From assembly GCA_002381565.1 (NCBI GenBank), contig DFWZ01000050.1:1-64000 (forward strand): 64,000 bases of DNA, given 5' to 3'. Both the position numbers and the translations under genes were made by a program. Each line of letters starts with the position of its first letter. Positions within the stretch are counted from its first letter, which is position 1. Source of the stretch: Gallionella sp. UBA4121. Its GTDB lineage: Bacteria > Pseudomonadota > Gammaproteobacteria > Burkholderiales > Gallionellaceae. Below are positions 45,779 to 54,728 of this stretch, one piece after another. Under the pieces are notes generated by a model. It was given only the letters and a program-made list of their open reading frames with translations, searched no databases and was not told the DNA's origin.

Positions 45779-48553
45779 TCAGTGACGCGCCAGCAGGCGG
45801 TGGATTTCCGGCACGCAGGAACCGCAATTGGTACCGGCTTTCAGGCATTGCCCGACGGCCTCGACACTCTTCAGGCCTTGCGCCTGAATGGCGTTCAGGA
45901 TGGTTTTCTCTCCCACGCCAAAACAGGCGCATACGACACGTCCGGTGTCGGCGCCTTTAGGCGATCTCGCGGCCAGCAAGCCTGCCAGATCGGCGGATTC
46001 AAGCTTTGGCTTGGCAAATAAACTGGCGAGCCATTCGCGTTCAGGCAGGTGCTGATCGGCTGCGATGAAAAACACCGCTTCCAGGCGTCCCTCTATCAGA
46101 CAGGCTGCACGGTAACGCCCCATCGCCGTATCCAGATACTCGGTCCATTCCCCTTTTTTATGCAATTCGGTTTCCACCCAGACGCGCCAGTTTTCCGGCA
46201 GGTTTTCGCCGGCAACTTCATGCCGCCAGTAACCTGCGCCCTGTGAACTTGCGCAATAACTGGTATCCGGCAAGGTCAGACGACTGCGGCTCAAAACGAA
46301 ACCCTGCCAGGCAGGGCGATAGGGTTCGATGCGCACCGGCGTATGTTTGGATTCCGGCTGGCCGGAAATCGGGTCGGTGACGGGTGCCACCAGCGCGTCC
46401 ACTGTTGACGATTTGGCAAAGGCTGCACTCCAGTGCATCGGCACGAATACCGAGCCGCGTCGCTGATCGCAGCTTACCTGCACCCGCGCCAGCATGCTGC
46501 CATGTCGGCTGGTCAGACGCGCCAGTCCGCCGTCTGCAAGCTGATGCGCATCGGATGCATGCACTTGTACGCAGGGTTCGCAGGAATGCGCATTCAGGCG
46601 CGGCACCAGACCGGTGCGGGTCATCGTGTGCCATTGATCGCGGATGCGCCCGGTGTTGAGCACCAGCGGAAAACCGGCATCAACCCGCACGGCGGGCAGT
46701 CGCGGCGTCACTGCGATCATGCGCGCACGGCCAGTCGGCGTATAAAATTTCCCGTCGGTGAAAAGACGCGTCGTACCCTTCGGCGCCTCGCTGTTGAGCG
46801 GCCATTGCACAGGCGTGAGCGCATCGTATTGCGCATCATCCAGGTCAGCTAACGCGCTGATGTCAAACGCCCGCGGGAGTTGAAATTCGCGCAAGCGTTC
46901 GTTTGCCCCCTCCCCCGCAGCGCGGGAGAGGGTTGGGGAGAGGGAACGGGCATGGCTGGTTTTATTTTCGGAAATTTTGCCATGCCCGTTGCCCGTGTTT
47001 TCAAAGCCAGACAGGCGTGCGTGTTCGCGAAATATCTGTGCAGGTTTGTTGTAGGAAAACGCTTCGGCAAAACCCATCCGCTGCGCAACCTGAGTAACGA
47101 TCCACCAGTCAGGTTGCGCCTCCCCCGAAGCCGGCATAAAGGATCGCTGACGAGAGATGCACCGCTCGGAATTGGTTACCGTGCCGTCCTTTTCTCCCCA
47201 GCCCGTGGCGGGCAGCAGAATATCGGCACAGGCCGTGGTATCGGTGTGCTGCACGCAATCGGACACGACCACCATCTCGCAAGCCATCAGCGCAGCGCGC
47301 ACCTTGTCGGCATCCGGCAGGCTGACCACTGGATTGGTGCCCATGATCCATACCGCCTTGATTTTTCCCGATGCGATGGCATCAAACATATCCACGGCCT
47401 TGAGACCCGGCGCCTGCGCCATCTTTTCAGCACCCCAGAAACGCGCAACCCGCTCAATGTTCGCTTCGGAAAAATCCATATGCGCCGCCAGCTGATTGGC
47501 AAGGCCACCCACCTCGCGCCCGCCCATCGCATTGGGCTGTCCGGTCACCGAAAAAGGGCCCATGCCGGGTTTGCCTATCCTGCCGGTCGCGAGATGCACG
47601 TTGATGATTGCGTTACCCTTGTCCACGCCGCTTGAAGACTGGTTGATGCCTTGTGAAAATATCGTCACCGTGCGCCGGGTACGCGTAAACAGGTTAAAAA
47701 ACTCAGCAGTCTCGGCCTCGGTTATGCCGCACACCTGAGCCACCTTGGGGATGGAACTGACCTCGCGCGCAGCGGCAAACGCTGCGGCAAATCCTTCCAC
47801 ATGCGCCTCAACGAAATCCAGGTCCAGCGCGTCCTCGCGGAGCAAATAATGCAACAGTCCGTTAAACAGATAAGCATCCGCGCCCGGTGCGATCGCCAGA
47901 TGCAAGTCCGCAATGTCGCAAGTCGCCGTACGGCGCGGATCAATTACTACCACGCGCATTTCGGGTCGCGCCTTCTTCGCTGCAACCAGACGCTGATAGA
48001 GCACCGGATGCGCCCAGGCATAGTTGGAACCCGCAATCACCACCAGCTCTGCGGCCTCCATGTCTTCATAGCATACCGGCACCGCATCGGCACCGAAGGC
48101 GCGCTTCTGGGCCGCCACTGCCGAGGACATGCAAAGCCGCGAATTGGTATCGATATTGGCGCTGCCGATAAAACCTTTCATCAGCTTGTTGGCGACGTAA
48201 TAATCCTCGGTCAGGATTTGGCCGGAAACGTAAAAAGCCACCGCATCCGGCCCATGCTCGGCGATGATGCGTTTAAATTTTTCAGCGACGCGATCCAGCG
48301 CAACCTCCCACGAGGCGCGCTGCCCGCTGACCTGCGGGTAAAGCAGTCGCCCTGCATGTTCCAGCGTATCGGCCAGAGCCGCGCCCTTGGAACACAACCG
48401 CCCATAACTGGCCGGGTGAAGCTTGTCGCCGATCAGGCGGATGCTCTTGCCGACTTTCACCTCCACCCCGCAACCCACCCCGCAATAAGGGCAGGTAGTC
48501 AGGACTGTGGATTGAAGATCAAGGATTGAGGATTCAGGTTTGGAGATTTTCAC
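45779..48553 (-). CDS. nasA: Assimilatory nitrate reductase catalytic subunit
   Basis: Cytoplasmic Mo-bisMGD enzyme reducing nitrate to nitrite. 924 aa: N-terminal [4Fe-4S] cysteines C21, C24, C28 and C54 (CPYCGVGCGV...LCSKGA), molybdopterin domains, and a C-terminal BFD-type [2Fe-2S] domain (CACFGVG...GTNCGSC) as in NasA. Starts with GTG overlapping the nirD stop by 4 bp; AAGGAGC upstream and residues 3-17 come from a repeat tract. Residues of about 520-557 are encoded by a palindromic repeat inserted in frame (46881-46992). Last gene of the nrt-nir-nas operon. Confidence 0.95.
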   Translation of the reverse strand: MKISKPESSILDLQSTVLTTCPYCGVGCGVEVKVGKSIRLIGDKLHPASYGRLCSKGAALADTLEHAGRLLYPQVSGQRASWEVALDRVAEKFKRIIAEHGPDAVAFYVSGQILTEDYYVANKLMKGFIGSANIDTNSRLCMSSAVAAQKRAFGADAVPVCYEDMEAAELVVIAGSNYAWAHPVLYQRLVAAKKARPEMRVVVIDPRRTATCDIADLHLAIAPGADAYLFNGLLHYLLREDALDLDFVEAHVEGFAAAFAAAREVSSIPKVAQVCGITEAETAEFFNLFTRTRRTVTIFSQGINQSSSGVDKGNAIINVHLATGRIGKPGMGPFSVTGQPNAMGGREVGGLANQLAAHMDFSEANIERVARFWGAEKMAQAPGLKAVDMFDAIASGKIKAVWIMGTNPVVSLPDADKVRAALMACEMVVVSDCVQHTDTTACADILLPATGWGEKDGTVTNSERCISRQRSFMPASGEAQPDWWIVTQVAQRMGFAEAFSYNKPAQIFREHARLSGFENTGNGHGKISENKTSHARSLSPTLSRAAGEGANERLREFQLPRAFDISALADLDDAQYDALTPVQWPLNSEAPKGTTRLFTDGKFYTPTGRARMIAVTPRLPAVRVDAGFPLVLNTGRIRDQWHTMTRTGLVPRLNAHSCEPCVQVHASDAHQLADGGLARLTSRHGSMLARVQVSCDQRRGSVFVPMHWSAAFAKSSTVDALVAPVTDPISGQPESKHTPVRIEPYRPAWQGFVLSRSRLTLPDTSYCASSQGAGYWRHEVAGENLPENWRVWVETELHKKGEWTEYLDTAMGRYRAACLIEGRLEAVFFIAADQHLPEREWLASLFAKPKLESADLAGLLAARSPKGADTGRVVCACFGVGEKTILNAIQAQGLKSVEAVGQCLKAGTNCGSCVPEIHRLLARH
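46881..46992. repeat. Dispersed palindromic repeat, copy D, inside nasA
   Basis: Aligns with copy C at 34367-34475: GCGCAAGCGTTCGTTTGCCC, a C/G-rich hairpin, then a perfect 12-bp inverted repeat AACGGGCATGGC ... GCCATGCCCGTT. It keeps the nasA frame open and adds about 36 residues between GFENTG and PRAFD. The peptide is not expected in NasA homologues. Confidence 0.75.
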
Positions 48554-48590
48554 TCGCTCCTTGCTCCTTCATGCAACAACGGCGTAGCCC
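48500..48590. repeat. GGATTGA/GGAGCAA heptad tract with conserved 22-nt block, copy 2
   Basis: Holds GGATTGAAGATCAAGGATTG-type units, GGAGCAAGGAGCGAG (minus strand) and the 22-nt block with GCAACAACGGCG shared with 19031-19052. It encodes the last residues of NirD and the first of NasA, and supplies the nasA ribosome-binding site. Confidence 0.7.
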
Positions 48591-48933
48591 CTGTGCGGTG
48601 AAAGCCCATGCGGTCTCGGCCATCATCTTTGACTTCGAGAAACAGCACACCATGCGCAATTCTGATTTCATGACGATGCGCGCAGCCCGCATCCGGCGCG
48701 ACCGCCTCACCTGTTTCCAGCGAGATCACCCAGCTGTGCAGCGGGCAGGTAACACGCTTGCCATGCACGATGCCTTGTGACAACGGGCCGCCTTTATGCG
48801 GACAGCGGTTATCCAGTGCGAACACCTGATCATCCACGCTGCGAAACAGTGCAATTTCGCCTGTTGAAGTTTTGATCACTCGCGAACCTTGTCGCGGAAT
48901 ATCATCCAAATTCCCTACTTGTATCCAGTTCAT
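48550..48933 (-). CDS. nirD: Nitrite reductase small subunit, Rieske type
   Basis: Rieske [2Fe-2S] partner of NirB in NAD(P)H-dependent nitrite reduction. 127 aa with C44-P-H46 and C63-P-L-H66 (RCPHKGG, CPLHSW), so a full Rieske ligand set. The conserved domain ends near residue 104; the tail to LLHEGARSE is encoded by the repeat that also lies behind hemB. 12 bp after nirB, overlapping nasA by 4 bp. Confidence 0.94.
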   Translation of the reverse strand: MNWIQVGNLDDIPRQGSRVIKTSTGEIALFRSVDDQVFALDNRCPHKGGPLSQGIVHGKRVTCPLHSWVISLETGEAVAPDAGCAHRHEIRIAHGVLFLEVKDDGRDRMGFHRTGATPLLHEGARSE

Positions 48934-48945
48934 TTCATTTCCCGG

Positions 48946-51390
48946 TTATTCGATTGTAGCCAGTGCTGCATATTCATGCGCGTCTTTTCCCATCACACGT
49001 TCTTTCCACGGGTCGTCCTGTGAATAGCGCTGCGATTCCAGGAAACGTGCATACAACCCGGCACGCCCATTCGCATCCTCGACAATATGCTGTTTGACAT
49101 AGGCCAGGCCCACGCGTTCTATCCAGGGCGCGGTGCGATCCGTATAATGCGCTTCTTCACGGTAGAGCTGCATGAATGCACCGCAATATTCCAGCACATC
49201 GGCCTCGGTCTCAACCTTGCACAGGAAGTCGGTGACGCGCACCTTGATACCACCGTTGCCGCCGACATGAATCTCATAGCCCGAGTCCACACAGACAATG
49301 CCGAAATCCTTGATCGTCGCCTCGGCGCAATTGCGCGGACAGCCGGAGACCGCAATCTTGAATTTGTGCGGCGTCCATGAACCCCAGGTCATTTTCTCAA
49401 CCCTGATGCCCAGTTTTGTTGAATCCTGCGTGCCGAAACGGCACCATTCCAGGCCAACGCAGGTCTTCACGGTGCGCAGCGATTTGCCGTAAGCATGGCC
49501 GGAGACGAAGCCGCCCTCGACCAGATCACCCCACATCCTGGGCAGATTCTCTTTGGTGATGCCATACAACCCGATGCGCTGTCCGCCAGTGATATGGACG
49601 GTGGACACCTCGTATTTTTCGGCAATTTCGGCGATCGTACGCAATTCTTTGGGTGTAGTCACTCCTCCCCAGATACGCGGAATCACCGAATAGGTGCCGT
49701 CTTTCTGGATATTGGCGTGCACTCTTTCGTTGATGAAACGCGAGCGGCTGTCATCCTGGTATACGCCTGGCCAGGCGGTCATCAGGTAATAATTGAGCGC
49801 AGGGCGGCAAACATGGCAGCCATCCGCGTTCTTCCAGTCCAGCGCACGCATCAGATCCGGCATGTTTTTCACGCCCAGCTTAGGGATAGCTTCCAGCACA
49901 TCCTGGTGCGCATGCTCCGTGCAGCCACAGATCGGCTTCTTGCTCGATTTGGCTGAATAATCGCCGCCCAGCGTGTTGGCAAGCAGCGCTTCCACCAGGC
50001 CGGTACAGGAGCCGCATGAAGCGGAAGCCTTGGTGTGGGCGCGCACTTCTTCCAGCGTGAACAATTTTTTCCCGACGATAGCATCGACAATGGCGCTTTT
50101 GCAGACGCCGTTACAGCCGCAAATTTCCGCTGCATCCGGTATGTTCGCCACACTTGAAACCCCGCCACGGCCGGAGTCGCCTAAGTGTACCTGGCCGAAC
50201 AAAAGGTGCTCGCGCAACTCGGACACATCGGTCCCGTCGCGCATCAATTGAAAATACCACGGGCCATCCACCGTTTCGCCATACATCACCGCACCGCGCA
50301 ATTTGTTATCGCGCAACACCAGCTTCTTGTAGACGCCGCGTGCGGAATCCTGCAACAGCAGCTCTTCGTCGCCCACCCCTGTGTTGAAATCACCCGCAGA
50401 AAACAAATCGATGCCTGTCACCTTGAGTTTGGTGGAAACGGAAGACCCTTCATAACGCATCCTGCCGTAACGGGCGAGATGATTCGCCGCGACCCTGGCC
50501 TGTTCGAACAAGGGGGCGACCAGCCCATAGGTTTGCCCGCGATGCTGCACACATTCACCCACCGAATAGATCTTCGGGTCGAAGGTCTGCATCGTATCGC
50601 TGACCACGATGCCGCGTTCACAATGGATACCTGCCGACTTGGCAAGTGCAATATTGGGACGGATACCTGCCGCCATGACCAGCAGGTCAGCCTCGATTTC
50701 CTCGCCATCCACAAAACGCAAGCCGGTGACTTGGTTTTCTCCCAGAACCGCTTCCGTCTGGCGCGACAGGTAAAACTTCAGCCCGCGTTTTTCCAGCGCT
50801 TCTTTGAGCAGCCCGCCCCCCACCTTGTCCAGCTGACGCTCCATCGGCCAGTCGCACAGGTGTACGACTGAAACCTGCATGCCTTGCATCGAGAGTCCGT
50901 TCGCAGCTTCCAGACCCAGCAACCCCCCGCCGATCACCACTGCGCGTTTGCCGGTTTTTACCGCGCTGAGCATTTTCTCGACATCGTCAATACTTCGATA
51001 CGCCAGCACCCCGGGCAGATTCATACCCGGTATCGGCAACATGATGGGATTCGATCCTGTTGCAATCAGCAGGCGATCGTAAGGCGCAGAAAATCCGTCT
51101 TCTGTTTCGACCAGGCAGCGAAACCGGTCTATCCTGGTTACCGTCTTGCCGACATGCAGCGTGATATGATTTTCCTCGTACCAGCGCCAGTCATTGAGTA
51201 TCGTTTCCTGAAATTTCATTTCACCGGACAAAACCGGCGAGAGCAGAATCCGGTTGTAATTAGGCTGCGGCTCGGCGCCAAACACCGTGATGTCATATTC
51301 ATCAGGCGACATTTTGAGCAGTTCTTCTATGGTGCGTATCCCGGCCATGCCGTTGCCGATCACGACCAGTCTGGTTTTATTTGCAGTCAT
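48946..51390 (-). CDS. nirB: Nitrite reductase (NAD(P)H) large subunit
   Basis: Cytosolic siroheme enzyme reducing nitrite to ammonium. 814 aa from ATG 51390 with AAGGAG 8 nt upstream. FAD/NAD domains first (VVIGNGMAGIRTIEELL, VVIGGGLLGLEAANGL), a BFD-like [2Fe-2S] domain (CGCNGVCKS...SCGSCTG), then the sulfite/nitrite reductase fold with siroheme/[4Fe-4S] cysteines in CVGLEWC and SGCPRNCAEA. Operon position nrtA-nrtB-nrtD-nirB-nirD-nasA. Confidence 0.96.
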   Translation of the reverse strand: MTANKTRLVVIGNGMAGIRTIEELLKMSPDEYDITVFGAEPQPNYNRILLSPVLSGEMKFQETILNDWRWYEENHITLHVGKTVTRIDRFRCLVETEDGFSAPYDRLLIATGSNPIMLPIPGMNLPGVLAYRSIDDVEKMLSAVKTGKRAVVIGGGLLGLEAANGLSMQGMQVSVVHLCDWPMERQLDKVGGGLLKEALEKRGLKFYLSRQTEAVLGENQVTGLRFVDGEEIEADLLVMAAGIRPNIALAKSAGIHCERGIVVSDTMQTFDPKIYSVGECVQHRGQTYGLVAPLFEQARVAANHLARYGRMRYEGSSVSTKLKVTGIDLFSAGDFNTGVGDEELLLQDSARGVYKKLVLRDNKLRGAVMYGETVDGPWYFQLMRDGTDVSELREHLLFGQVHLGDSGRGGVSSVANIPDAAEICGCNGVCKSAIVDAIVGKKLFTLEEVRAHTKASASCGSCTGLVEALLANTLGGDYSAKSSKKPICGCTEHAHQDVLEAIPKLGVKNMPDLMRALDWKNADGCHVCRPALNYYLMTAWPGVYQDDSRSRFINERVHANIQKDGTYSVIPRIWGGVTTPKELRTIAEIAEKYEVSTVHITGGQRIGLYGITKENLPRMWGDLVEGGFVSGHAYGKSLRTVKTCVGLEWCRFGTQDSTKLGIRVEKMTWGSWTPHKFKIAVSGCPRNCAEATIKDFGIVCVDSGYEIHVGGNGGIKVRVTDFLCKVETEADVLEYCGAFMQLYREEAHYTDRTAPWIERVGLAYVKQHIVEDANGRAGLYARFLESQRYSQDDPWKERVMGKDAHEYAALATIE

Positions 51391-51414
51391 TACTTTCAAC
51401 TCCTTAAAAGACAA

Positions 51415-52209
51415 CTAGGCCGCTTCCGGGTGAGCATGCCGCTCATACAGGAAACGCAAGACTTCGGAACGCAGCCGCATATACTCCGGATCGCCTGCTA
51501 ATTCGAGACGATTTCGTGGCCGCGCCAGCTTGACTTCCAGAATTTCGCCGGCTGTCGCAGCCGGGCCGTTGGTCATCATCACGATGCGATCGGACAGCAG
51601 TACCGCCTCGTCCACATCGTGCGTCACCATGATCACGGTGCTGTTTGTTTTTGCGACGATCTTCATCAGTTCGTCCTGCAACTGGGCACGCGTCAGCGCG
51701 TCCAGTGCGCCAAACGGCTCATCCATCAGCAACACCTTGGGTTGCATCGCCAGGGCACGAGCAATGCCGACGCGCTGTTTCATACCGCCGGAAATTTCAT
51801 GCGGATATTTGTCTTCGGCATGGGTCAGATGCACCAGTTCAAGTGCATCGTGCGTGCGCTGACTCAGCTGTAACTTGTCCTCGGTCGCACCAAACACACG
51901 TTCAACCGCCAGATGAACGTTGTCAAAGCAGCTCAGCCAGGGCAGCAACGAGTGGTTCTGAAACACCACACCGCGATCCGGGCCGGGTCCTGCAATCTCA
52001 CGATCCGCACATAACAAAATTCCGTCTGTCGGCATCAGCAGTCCGGCAACCAGATTCAGCAAGGTGGACTTGCCGCAGCCGGAGTGCCCGATCAGCGTGA
52101 TAAATTCACCGCGCGCTATGCTCAGATTGATATCCTTGAGGGCGACATACAGCCCTTGTCGGGTTTCAAAAGACATCTGCACGTTTTCAACCTGTACATA
52201 CTTTTTCAT
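51415..52209 (-). CDS. nrtD: Nitrate ABC transporter ATPase
   Basis: Energises nitrate uptake with NrtB. 264 aa from ATG 52209 (MKKYVQVENVQMSFETR): Walker A GHSGCGKST, Q-loop VFQNHSLLPWLSCFDNV, signature ISGGMKQRVGIARAL and Walker B VLLMDEPFGALDAL. It lacks the extra NrtA-like domain of cyanobacterial NrtC, so it is NrtD-like. 24 bp before nirB. Confidence 0.92.
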   Translation of the reverse strand: MKKYVQVENVQMSFETRQGLYVALKDINLSIARGEFITLIGHSGCGKSTLLNLVAGLLMPTDGILLCADREIAGPGPDRGVVFQNHSLLPWLSCFDNVHLAVERVFGATEDKLQLSQRTHDALELVHLTHAEDKYPHEISGGMKQRVGIARALAMQPKVLLMDEPFGALDALTRAQLQDELMKIVAKTNSTVIMVTHDVDEAVLLSDRIVMMTNGPAATAGEILEVKLARPRNRLELAGDPEYMRLRSEVLRFLYERHAHPEAA

Positions 52210-52219
52210 GGCAATCCCA

Positions 52220-52993
52220 TCAATAACTGAAGCGTTTTGCAAGCCTGACCAGCAGCATTTCCAGCAGCAGTCCGACGATGCCGACGATGAAAATTGCAAT
52301 GATGATGTGCTCGACATTCAGGTTGTTCCACTCATCCCACACCCAGAATCCGATACCCACACCGCCGGTCAGCATCTCTGCCGCGACGATCACCAGCCAC
52401 GCCGTGCCGATCGCCAGACGGATGCCCGTCAACATGTAGGGAAGCGTCGCCGGAAACAGTATCTTGGTGAATACCTTCCATTCGGACAGATTGAGCACCT
52501 TGGCCACGTTGAGATAATCTGCTGGCAATTGGCGCACCCCCATCGCGGTGTTGATGACCATCGGCCAGATGCTGGAAATGAAGATCACCCAGATCGCGGC
52601 AGGATTCGCCGCCTTGAATACCAGCAGGCCGATCGGCAGCCAGGCAAGCGGGGACACCGGCCTTAACATGCTGATAATGGGTGAACTCATTTTGTCGATG
52701 AACCGGATACGCCCGATAATGAAGCCCATCGGAATGCCAATCACCGCAGCAAGACCGAAGCCGACACCGACGCGCCCCAGCGAATTGAGGATATTCCAGC
52801 CGATACCCTGATCGTTTGGCCCGTGCCGGTAGAATGGGTCACTGAACAGGACAACAGCAGAATTCCAGGTCTTGATGGGGCCGGGCAGTGCTTCGCTGCT
52901 CTGTGCCAGGATAGACCAGACCAGAATGAACAGTCCGACACCGATGAGCGGCGGAAAAATATGCTCGCCGAAATAGCGCTGGATCTTCATCAC
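52220..52993 (-). CDS. nrtB: Nitrate ABC transporter permease
   Basis: 257-aa inner-membrane permease of the nitrate/sulfonate/taurine type, about six helices, with the EAA-like loop LPADYLNVAKVLNLSEWKVF contacting the ATPase and ATLPYMLTGIRLAIGTAWLV after it. Overlaps nrtA by 4 bp and precedes nrtD by 10 bp. Confidence 0.94.
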   Translation of the reverse strand: MMKIQRYFGEHIFPPLIGVGLFILVWSILAQSSEALPGPIKTWNSAVVLFSDPFYRHGPNDQGIGWNILNSLGRVGVGFGLAAVIGIPMGFIIGRIRFIDKMSSPIISMLRPVSPLAWLPIGLLVFKAANPAAIWVIFISSIWPMVINTAMGVRQLPADYLNVAKVLNLSEWKVFTKILFPATLPYMLTGIRLAIGTAWLVIVAAEMLTGGVGIGFWVWDEWNNLNVEHIIIAIFIVGIVGLLLEMLLVRLAKRFSY

Positions 52994-54285
52994 GCTCTCA
53001 CCTTGAAACTGGCCGCATATTTCTTCGGATCACGGCCGTCCCACACCGTACCATCCATCAGACGGCTGGTGCGCAGTACATCCCTGGGCACGGGCACTTT
53101 CACCTGCGACGCCGCTTGTTTGTAAAGATCAATCTGATTGATCTTTTTGGCCACTGCCAGGTAGTCCGGATCTTCCTTGAGCAGTCCCCAACGCTTGTGC
53201 TGCGTCAGGAACCACATGCCGTCGGACAGATAGGGGAAATTCACCGCGCCATCGTTGAAGAACTTCATGTAATTGGGGTCGTTCCATTTCTTGCCCAGTC
53301 CATCCTCGTACTTGCCTGCCAGCCGCTGGTCAATCACCTCCACCGGACAGTTGATGTAAGCCTTGTCGGCAATGATTTCTGCAACCTTATGGCGATTGGC
53401 CATGTCGTCTATATATTTCGAGGCTTCCAGCACCGCCATGATCAGTGCACGAGAAGTGTTGGGATACTTCTGGGTAAATTCAGCGGTGCAACCAAGCACT
53501 TTTTCAGGGTGATCTTTCCAGATATCCTGGGTAGTGGCGGCGGTAAAACCGATCTTGTCGTGGATGGCACGGTTGTTCCACGGCTCGCCCACGCAGAACC
53601 CGTCCATGTTACCGACGCGCATATTGGCTACCATCTGCGGAGGCGGCACAGTGATGATCTTGACGTCATTCAGCGGATTGATGCCGTAGTTGGCCAGCCA
53701 GTAATACAACCACATCGCGTGGGTGCCGGTAGGAAAAGTCTGTGCAAAGGTGTAGTCGCGCTTTTCCGTATCCACCAGTTTTTTCAGCGCGGCGCCGTTG
53801 GTCACGCCCTTGTCCCTGAGCTGGTTGGACAGCGTGATGCCCTGACCGTTATTATTCAGCGTCATCAGCACCGACATGTCCTTCTTCTGCCCGCCTATAC
53901 CCAGATGCACGCCGTAAATCAGACCGTACAACACATGCGCGGCATGAAGTTCGCCGTTGGCCAGCTTGTCGCGCACACCAGCCCAGGATGCCTCCTTGGA
54001 AGGAATGATCTTGATGCCGTATTTCTCGTCGAACTTCATCACCGAGGCGATCACTACCGATGCGCAATCAGTCAAAGGGATGAAACCTACTTTGACCTCT
54101 TTGAGTTCAGGTGCATCAGACCCGCCTGCCCAGGCCGCTGCGCGCGTACCCAGCGGCACCATGGACATAATTCCTGCCGTGCCGAGAATTGCGCCTGCCT
54201 GTTTCATGAAATCCCTCCGACTGTTTTGTCCGGGTGCATCCGCCCCGATTAATTGATTGGCATGAGCAGCTTTTGAATTTTCCAT
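52990..54285 (-). CDS. nrtA: Nitrate ABC transporter substrate-binding protein
   Basis: Periplasmic nitrate/nitrite receptor. Start ATG 54285 with AAAGGAG 9 nt upstream (431 aa). The N terminus carries a twin-arginine signal, NSRRDFMKQAG, then a hydrophobic stretch. Core motifs: KVGFIPLTDCASVVIA, ASWAGVRDKLANGELHAAHVL, FPTGTHAMWLYYW, NMDGFCVGEPWNNRA. First gene of the nitrate operon, behind a sigma-54 promoter and an attenuator-like leader. Confidence 0.95.
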   Translation of the reverse strand: MENSKAAHANQLIGADAPGQNSRRDFMKQAGAILGTAGIMSMVPLGTRAAAWAGGSDAPELKEVKVGFIPLTDCASVVIASVMKFDEKYGIKIIPSKEASWAGVRDKLANGELHAAHVLYGLIYGVHLGIGGQKKDMSVLMTLNNNGQGITLSNQLRDKGVTNGAALKKLVDTEKRDYTFAQTFPTGTHAMWLYYWLANYGINPLNDVKIITVPPPQMVANMRVGNMDGFCVGEPWNNRAIHDKIGFTAATTQDIWKDHPEKVLGCTAEFTQKYPNTSRALIMAVLEASKYIDDMANRHKVAEIIADKAYINCPVEVIDQRLAGKYEDGLGKKWNDPNYMKFFNDGAVNFPYLSDGMWFLTQHKRWGLLKEDPDYLAVAKKINQIDLYKQAASQVKVPVPRDVLRTSRLMDGTVWDGRDPKKYAASFKVRA

Positions 54286-54322
54286 TTCCAACTCTCCTTT
54301 ACAAATTCCTCGATTCAGAAAT

Positions 54323-54368
54323 GACAAAGGCGTCCGACCGCGCTTATACGCAGTGGGACGCCCTTGTC
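54323..54368 (-). terminator. Leader terminator/attenuator hairpin before nrtA
   Basis: A 13-bp stem GACAAGGGCGTCC/GGACGCCTTTGTC (one G-U pair) continues inward as ACTGCG/CGCGGT around the loop TATAAG. The downstream arm is T-rich (TTTGTCATTT). It is placed as the terminator hairpin in the leader of the nitrate operon. Confidence 0.65.
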
Positions 54369-54384
54369 CTGTAATGCAATTCTT

Positions 54385-54402
54385 CGAATCGCCGTTGATT
54401 CG
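54385..54402 (-). promoter_or_regulatory. ANTAR-type antiterminator hairpin in the nrtA leader
   Basis: CGAATC-AACGGC-GATTCG: a 6-bp stem with a six-base loop having A at position 1 and G at position 4, the pattern read by ANTAR-domain antiterminators such as NasR/NasT. It lies about 6 nt after the predicted transcription start and 16 nt before the terminator hairpin. A NasT-like ANTAR protein is encoded at 60618-61193. Confidence 0.65.
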
Positions 54403-54418
54403 TTGATGTTTATTACAA

Positions 54419-54434
54419 AGCAACAGTCATGCCA
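54419..54434 (-). promoter_or_regulatory. Sigma-54 promoter of the nitrate assimilation operon
   Basis: TGGCATGACTGTTGCT on the minus strand: GG and GC separated by 10 bases, matching the -24/-12 consensus TGGCAC-N5-TTGC. Transcription would begin near 54408, just before the leader hairpins. Sigma-54 control of nas/nrt operons with NtrC is well known. Confidence 0.8.
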
Positions 54435-54728
54435 GAAACAAAAATTATAATTTAATACTTAATAATCAATATCCTATATATTAACGCCATCTGCCATACA
54501 GCTTGAGTTTGGAAAATAAAGAGCCGCTTTGGTGCATCAGCACGTCCGAAACAGTGCAAGACAATATCTCTGTGTGCCTTGATCAGTTAGTTCTCATCCA
54601 GAATGCAGAATGCACCTGAGTTTCCAGCGCTGGTTGTCGGCCACTTTAGCCGCCGAGAATTTGGCTGATTTTTCGTTATAAAAAAGCCGGATTTTCAAAA
54701 TTGCTACGTCCGTCTTGTTCTTAAAATG
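54435..54728. promoter_or_regulatory. Upstream region of the nitrate operon
   Basis: AT-rich behind the promoter (54435-54480), then two NtrC half-site-like words, TGGTGCA at 54530-54536 and TGCACC at 54611-54616, roughly 100-180 bp upstream of the sigma-54 promoter, a typical enhancer distance. Neither is a full palindrome. I see no gene here. Confidence 0.35.

Noticed and set aside
53116..54252. 378-aa plus-strand frame opposite nrtA
   Set aside because: Antisense shadow of a clear nitrate-binding protein gene.
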